Shown piece by piece: positions 59,123 to 64,000 of a stretch of DNA of 64,000 nt (positions are counted from its first letter, which is position 1; the number at the start of each line of letters is the position of its first letter). The position numbers were made by a program, and so were the translations under genes. The notes beneath the pieces were generated by a model. It was not told where the DNA came from, did no database searches, and worked only from the letters and a program-made list of their open reading frames with translations. Origin of the DNA: Pohlia nutans (lineage: Eukaryota; Streptophyta; Bryopsida; Bryales; Mniaceae); assembly GCA_022496805.1 (NCBI GenBank), contig CM040091.1, positions 9,662,336 through 9,726,335 of the forward strand, read 5' to 3'.

Positions 59123-62100
59123 ATGGAAAATTCGGGGAGGAGCAAGGCGAAGAAGACGACGACGGACCAGCTGGTGTCGTGGGGTGGCGCTGCTGCTGCC
59201 GATGTGCTGCCGCAGATCTTTGCACGCTTGCCTGCACTCTCACTCGCTCGCGTTTCCGCCGTCTGCACTGCCTGGTGCGTGCTCTCACAATTCCAGAAAA
59301 CGTTTCACGAAAATTCTCCTTCTCTGCTCGTGTCTTTCATGCTGTCACTCAACCCTAATTCTCCAGGCATAGAACCTAATCACACCTTACTCACTGACCG
59401 AATTTTTATTAGGGATTCCAATGCACTCAAGGGTTCCAAGTTTTAGTGAGCGATGACCTAAAAGCCAACAACAGTAATCCTAAAATCAATAAGCGTACAA
59501 GATTTTAGGGTAAACTCTACCGTGTTGGCGTTTTGGAGATCTTTGGTTTGAGATTTTTAATTTTTTTTTAACCCCTAAGCGTCCGCTGTATATTTTCTGT
59601 AGTGTAGGAAAATTGGACCCCCTGCTGGAAAGCATCTGTTTGTGTGAAAATGACTTCAGTTTGACACGATTGAACGCTCTTGATCTTGTAGTATAGAACA
59701 AGAGCTTTAAAATGATGTATTGCAATCAGAAAATCGAGGTAAAATGAGAAAATGCCATGGCGTTTAAGACGCTTAGGGGTTAACCCTTAAGGGTCTAGAG
59801 AGTCCTTTCTGACCAGTATTATACAACAACATTCCATTGTATTTGGCATGGTTCCACACCTCCTATGGGATTAAGATCAAAAGTGAAGTTTTAATTCACG
59901 TCAACATGATTTTAACCCTAAAGGACCAAGGATTCATGGTTCTAAAATGTCCGTTGATCATATTGTGAAAAATATAATTCATATGGGACCAAATTTTACA
60001 TCACTAAAATTAGTGAAGAATATTGCATTAATTGGTGCAAAAATAAATAAATTTGAACAATAAGAAGTCCACATAGGACCTACTCAAAACTGCTAAAAAA
60101 AACATGAGGCCAAATTTGGGCTTCTTGGTCCTTTAGGGGTTAATGAACTATTGGGGTCTGAATTTGGAACCTTTTATTTACAGCAAATGTCAAATATACG
60201 CCAACATATCTACTATCCCCATCAGCCCTTTAAGGAGATTCTTTAGTTTTTGAGGAATTGATTGGTGGACTGCAGGCACAATGTAGTAACGAATTACGCA
60301 GTGTTATGGGAGAATGCTTATGAGGAGCAGAAGAAGGAGCTGAAACTCAGGTTCCCTCAGCTCAACATCAACTTATCATTATCCAGTGAGTTGGATTTCA
60401 AAACCAGAGCTGTGGCAATGCGTCAACGGGTCCATCTCGGTAATGGCAACATGGACTCTCGCTGGTGGAAGGGCCACTCTTCAAGGCAAGCTCCCTACCT
60501 ACGTGGACAATTTACCTTCACTTCATAACACCATGGTTTTTCACGGGATTTTCAATTGTATATGGAGTTGCTAGAACTGATGTGCATGGGCCAGGTGGGG
60601 ATGACTTAATGCGGGAGGGGCAGGGTAGATTGCTGCCGCATGAATATGGACACAATCGTTAGTGGCTCTAGTGATCAGGTACAGCACTTTCTTCTGCCAG
60701 TAGATTTCTTGAGTTTAGGTGATGGATGGTTTGAATTTTTTTTGTCGAATATAGCGCTTGTTTTAGTTGCTGTGTTGACTGCACTGTATATTTTTTAATT
60801 TTACACTGAATGAGCTGTTTAGTGTCTGGGACACTGAACACTTTTTGACTTCTTGGAGATGTAGTGTAAAATTTTGAAATTACTGTAAAATTTAAAATGA
60901 TAAAAATTTCAAGTAAACCTTTTGGGTGTAATGTTCCAATGACAAATGGCAACTTTATAATAAACATGGCATGCCACCTCATGTCGTTCTTAGGGCCGCT
61001 TCACACTATGGCCGTCCAAGTTGAGAGGCCGTGGGATTGTGAGTCCAAACTTTGTTGAGAGTCCAAAGAAATCTACTGAAAATAGGCAATAAAATATATT
61101 TTTTATGAAAAGAATTCGACGGCCTCTCGACCATAGTTTGGGTTTCCATTCCCGTCCGACCCAAACTTCCTTTCGAGAGGCCGTTGCCTTGGTCAAAAAG
61201 TACTGCCACGTAGGCATTTTGGAGAGTGACGGCCGTTGGACTTTGGCCTCTAGTGTGAAGGGTCGAGAGGCCGAACCCATGGTTTCTTGCAATTTGATTG
61301 GTGGAAATCGACGGCCTCTCGACCTTCGGCCATAGTGTGAAGCGGCACTTATCACCTGGAAGGAACATGGCACTTTGGGAATGACAAGTGGCAAACTCCT
61401 ATGTATTGTAGGGACATTATTTCTCCTCACCTTTTAACAAACTATGGTAAAAGACATCGATTCTTGCCGGATACTAAATTGCCCATTTAGTGTAGTTATT
61501 TACCGAAAGCATCTCGTCCTCCGTGTCATTTACTTACCAGGTGCATTCTTGGCTTTAGATTATACGCGTGTGGTCTGCATCCACTCTGCATTGTGTGGAG
61601 GAGTACAAAGTTGCCAAGCCTAAATCACCTATAGTCGATCTTGAGTTTGATTCTAACAAGGTGAACAAATCGTGACTCTATTGTTCAGAGCGCTTTTGTA
61701 TTCAAGTTACGAAGTGTTCTGTATGACATGGTTGTTGGCCACTTGGCCCACTTTTTCGTTATAAGAGCGCAGGGAAATATGCAAAGGAGACTTTGTGTTA
61801 TTGTATTGATGGCGATGGGATATTGGGCAGATTATGGCAGCAACAGGGGCGGAAGTCTGGATATGGAATCGAAATAGAGGTGGACGCGTGACTCATAAAA
61901 TGGGTGGCCATGGATTTCGTCTCTATTGCTTAAGGTAAGAATGGCTACAGCCTTTTTACATCTTGAGCACAAAATTTGTCAACCAAGACTAATCTTGAAT
62001 TTGCCACCCCATTGATTGCCAACATAGGTTCATGTTGTTTCAGTTGATCAGAGGTTTGTGTTTCAAGGACACGAAAGCAACACAATATGATCATTGATTC

Positions 62101-63857
62101 AGTGCTATAACAACAATGACTAAATCAGTGGCCACTGGTGTAAGGTAGAGGGCTCCAAAACCAACAGGGTTCTAATTCCAAGAGAATCTATGCACAATAA
62201 TTATCCCAAAACCTAAATCTAGGTAGACCATAGATAGATTATCGTTTTGGTCAACATCCAATAAGAGCTCTATGATGTGCCTAGATTTGTGCTTTAAAAT
62301 AAATGCACGGTCTAGATACTCTTGGAATTAGAACCCTGTTGGTTTTGGAGCCCTCTACCTTAGTATGACCAACTGAAACAACACGATCCTATATTGGCAA
62401 TCAGTGGGGTGGAAAATTTGGCGGAGTGCTGGAGAGCTGACTTTCTGTACTTTTGAGATTGCAGCTGCACAGAATCAGAGGTGGCAGTGGGTTGTGCTGA
62501 TGGAAGTGCCCGCATTTACGATCTGTATGGTGGGCGCTGCTCTCGCATACTGAGGTTGCAATCATTCAAACTATGTCGCCTTATATGTAGGGCTTAGTAT
62601 TTTCCTTTGCAAGTAACAATAACAGCTAAAGAGCAAGTGATGGCTTGTTGTGAGAATCATACTACCATGTGTCCCTTTCACTGGTGATTTTAAGAAGTCA
62701 GCTCGCAACTAGAGCACATAGAACCGTCTAAACCGCCCAATATGGCCATCTGCATCACTCGGTGGCATTTTCTCATTTTACCTCGGTTTTCTGATTGCAA
62801 TACATCATTTTAAAGCTTGTGTTCTACACTACAAGATCAACAGTGTCGATTGTGTCAAACTGAAGTCATTTTCACACAAACAGATGATTTGCAGCAGGGG
62901 GGGTTCCGATTTTTGTACACTACAGAAATTACACAGTGGACGCTTAGGGGTTAATTTGCTGCAACTTGAATTTACTGTATGCAGGAATGTGTTTCGCTGA
63001 TAATTTCAGGGATGCAGGTGCCATTCTGCAGCAGTGTCGGCTTTATGCGTGCAAGAGGAGATGCAACTACTGGCTAGTGGCTCTAGGGACGGATCTGTGC
63101 AAGTCTGCGACAGCTCATCTGGTGAAGTTGTGGCTCGTCTACTACGGCCGAATCCCACGAGAGGTTCACTTTCTCATTTGCTTCATACTCAAAGAAGTAC
63201 TTGGATAGGAAGTGCATATACAAATTAGGCTTTGTGCTTTTTTTTAGCACTTTGAGTGGGTCATCTATTGACTATCTTTTGTTCAATTTTCTTTAATTTT
63301 TTATCCAATGCATACAACGTTCTTCATTGATCCTGTTGATATCAAATTTGACCCTATCTGAATTACATTTTTCACAATATGATCAACATTTTGAAACCAT
63401 GAAATTTTGGTTAAACTGTGGTGGTAAGTGGGTCTACAGACCCTGAGCTAGAGCTTAGTTTAAAGGATTCCTAGTGAAGTAATGCTCAGTCAAGGACTCA
63501 TGATTTTAAAACGAAAAATTGAATTGATCATATTGTGACAAACATAATTCAGATAGGACCAAATTTTATATCACCGGAATTAGTGAAGAACATTGGTCAA
63601 AAAAACAAAAACTCTGAATAAAAGCAAGTCCACCTAGGACCTACTCAAAACTGCTAAAATAAACATGAAGCCCAATTCAGGCTTCTAGTCCTTTAGGGGT
63701 TATATATATTTTTAATTTAGTCCTGTGAAGTATTTTTTTTTGTTTTTTGCTAAGGTTGTCTTTGTTCTGCAGAGGTGGAGTGCGTGCAATGGGGTAGAAA
63801 TGGTTACTTCCTATTTGCAGGAACATCAGTGGGTCGCCTTTGTTGCTGGGACATAAG
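59123..63857 (+). CDS. F-box/WD40-repeat protein, partial (continues past right edge)
   Basis: Likely substrate receptor of an SCF ubiquitin ligase. The F-box would bind SKP1 and the WD40 propeller the target. Visible exons: 59123-59274 (ADVLPQIFARLP...RVSAVCTAW, an F-box), 60276 to about 60445-60515 (ends unresolved), an exon ending 60678 (NMDTIVSGSSDQ), 61559-61660 (IIRVWSASTLHC), 61831-61934 (EVWIWNRNRGGR), 62465-62554 (VAVGCADGSARIYDL), 63018-63163 (LLASGSRDGSVQVCDSSSG) and 63773-63857 (FAGTSVGRLCCWDIR). Phases agree from 61559 on. WD-type ends are IRVW, VWIW, ARIYD, VQVCD and CCWD, so at least five blades. The join between 60443 and 60678 could not be made cleanly; a disrupted or unrecognised exon is possible. 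Introns are rich in MITEs. Confidence 0.85.
59568..59783 (+). mobile_element. TTAA/CCCC-ended MITE (215-bp subfamily), intact
   Basis: Starts TTAACCCCTAAGCGTCC and ends GACGCTTAGGGGTTAA, with TTAA exactly at both ends, 216 bases. It lies in F-box intron 1. It is the intact reference for the copies at 8010-8318 and 62735-62954. Confidence 0.9.
59912..60143. mobile_element. TTAA/CCCC-ended MITE (230-bp subfamily), intact
   Basis: Starts TTAACCCTAAAGGACCAAGG and ends CTTGGTCCTTTAGGGGTTAA. The interior includes GACCAAATTTTACATCAC and GAAGTCCACATAGGACCTAC, shared with 63484-63703. It lies in the same F-box intron as the preceding element. Confidence 0.85.
60993..61348. mobile_element. 356-bp PIF/Harbinger-like MITE with TTA duplication
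   Basis: GGGCCGCTTCACACTATGGCC at the left and GGCCATAGTGTGAAGCGGC at the right, flanked by TTA on each side (60990-60992 and 61349-61351). Internal GAGAGGCCGT and CGGCCTCTCGAC motifs alternate in orientation. The minus-strand open frames here are artefacts of this element. Confidence 0.85.
61998..62422. mobile_element. Outer inverted-repeat element of a nested pair
   Basis: Left arm 61998-62051 (TTGCCACCCCATTGATTGCC, CATGTTGTTTCAGTTGATC) is inverted in the right arm 62365-62422 (GACCAACTGAAACAACACG, GGCAATCAGTGGGGTGG). It lies in an F-box intron. The element 62141-62363 sits inside it, next to the right arm. Confidence 0.8.
62141..62363. mobile_element. Inner MITE with ~45-bp near-perfect inverted arms
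   Basis: TAAGGTAGAGGGCTCCAAAA, then CCAACAGGGTTCTAATTCCAAGAG, is mirrored at the right, ending GGAGCCCTCTACCTTA. The arms are almost identical, which suggests recent insertion. It is 223 bases long and non-coding. Confidence 0.85.
62735..62954 (-). mobile_element. TTAA/CCCC-ended MITE (215-bp subfamily), left end diverged
   Basis: Reverse copy of 59568-59783. It shares GTGGCATTTTCTCATTTTAC, CTACAAGATCAACAGTGTCG and CTACAGAAATTACACAGTGG, and ends CGCTTAGGGGTTAA. It lies in an F-box intron immediately before an exon. Confidence 0.85.
63484..63703. mobile_element. TTAA/CCCC-ended MITE (230-bp subfamily), left end diverged
   Basis: Collinear with 59912-60143 (GACCAAATTTTATATCAC, CAAGTCCACCTAGGACCTACTC) and ends CTAGTCCTTTAGGGGTTA. 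The left terminus is degraded to CAGTCAAGGACTC. It lies in the last visible F-box intron. Confidence 0.8.
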
Positions 63858-64000
63858 GTAATGGGTATTATTGCCCAGTTTTTCATCACTTGAAATTCAT
63901 TACACGATCTACCGGTAGTGTGAATGGTCAGCTGTGATGCTTATGATGATACATGATACCATTGTTGTACATGTACATGATGTATGATACATGATGATGT
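63858..64000 (+). other. F-box gene intron, truncated by window edge
   Basis: GTAATG donor at 63858. The last ~60 bases are a degenerate ATGATACATGATG-type short tandem repeat. Confidence 0.6.

Noticed and set aside
60990..61430. Minus-strand 120-146 residue frames in the F-box intron
   Set aside because: They coincide with a 356-base MITE with TTA duplications.
1..64000. tRNA, rRNA or CRISPR arrays
   Set aside because: No cloverleaf-like tRNA, conserved rRNA segment or regular spacer array was recognised on either strand.

Overview
The window is nuclear DNA of a land plant that makes swimming (flagellated) sperm. Two things show this. First, it carries an intron-rich gene for HYDIN, a giant protein of the ciliary central apparatus, which flowering plants have lost. 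Second, its neighbours are typical plant genes: a receptor-like cytoplasmic kinase (RLCK) relative, a plant-type RING protein and an F-box/WD40 protein. A bryophyte, lycophyte, fern, cycad or Ginkgo relative would fit. I cannot be more precise from sequence alone.

Layout. (1) 455-2590, plus strand: RING-finger ubiquitin-ligase-like gene, 5' end uncertain. (2) 4418-8815, minus strand: four-exon RLCK-type protein whose catalytic residues are replaced, so a predicted pseudokinase. (3) 9.0-17.3 kb: gene-free, holding a ~170-179 bp tandem array and a dense cluster of MITEs, several nested or back to back. (4) 17308-52712, plus strand: HYDIN in 36 exons. Every splice phase closes, giving about 5,008 residues, close to animal HYDIN (about 5,100). 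It has many ASH/MSP-type beta domains, a P-loop adenylate-kinase-like domain near residue 2,180, a cysteine/histidine repeat present three times, an Asp/His-rich tract and Lys/Gly-rich linkers. (5) 52.7-58.6 kb: no convincing gene, several inverted-repeat elements. (6) 58.63-58.98 kb: 15-bp-period minisatellite just upstream of (7), an F-box/WD40 gene starting at 59123 and running off the right edge.

The genes do not form an evident pathway. HYDIN would act in the sperm flagellar axoneme. The RING and F-box proteins are probably separate ubiquitin-system components, and the RLCK-like protein is probably a membrane-proximal signalling scaffold. HYDIN exons look much more AT-rich than exons of the flanking genes.

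Beyond HYDIN, the strongest pattern is a family of at least ten short elements ending in CCCCTAA inverted repeats next to TTAA. This resembles piggyBac-type termini and target sites. Other MITEs have GGGCC ends with TAA/TTA duplications, as in PIF/Harbinger, or CACTA-like ends.
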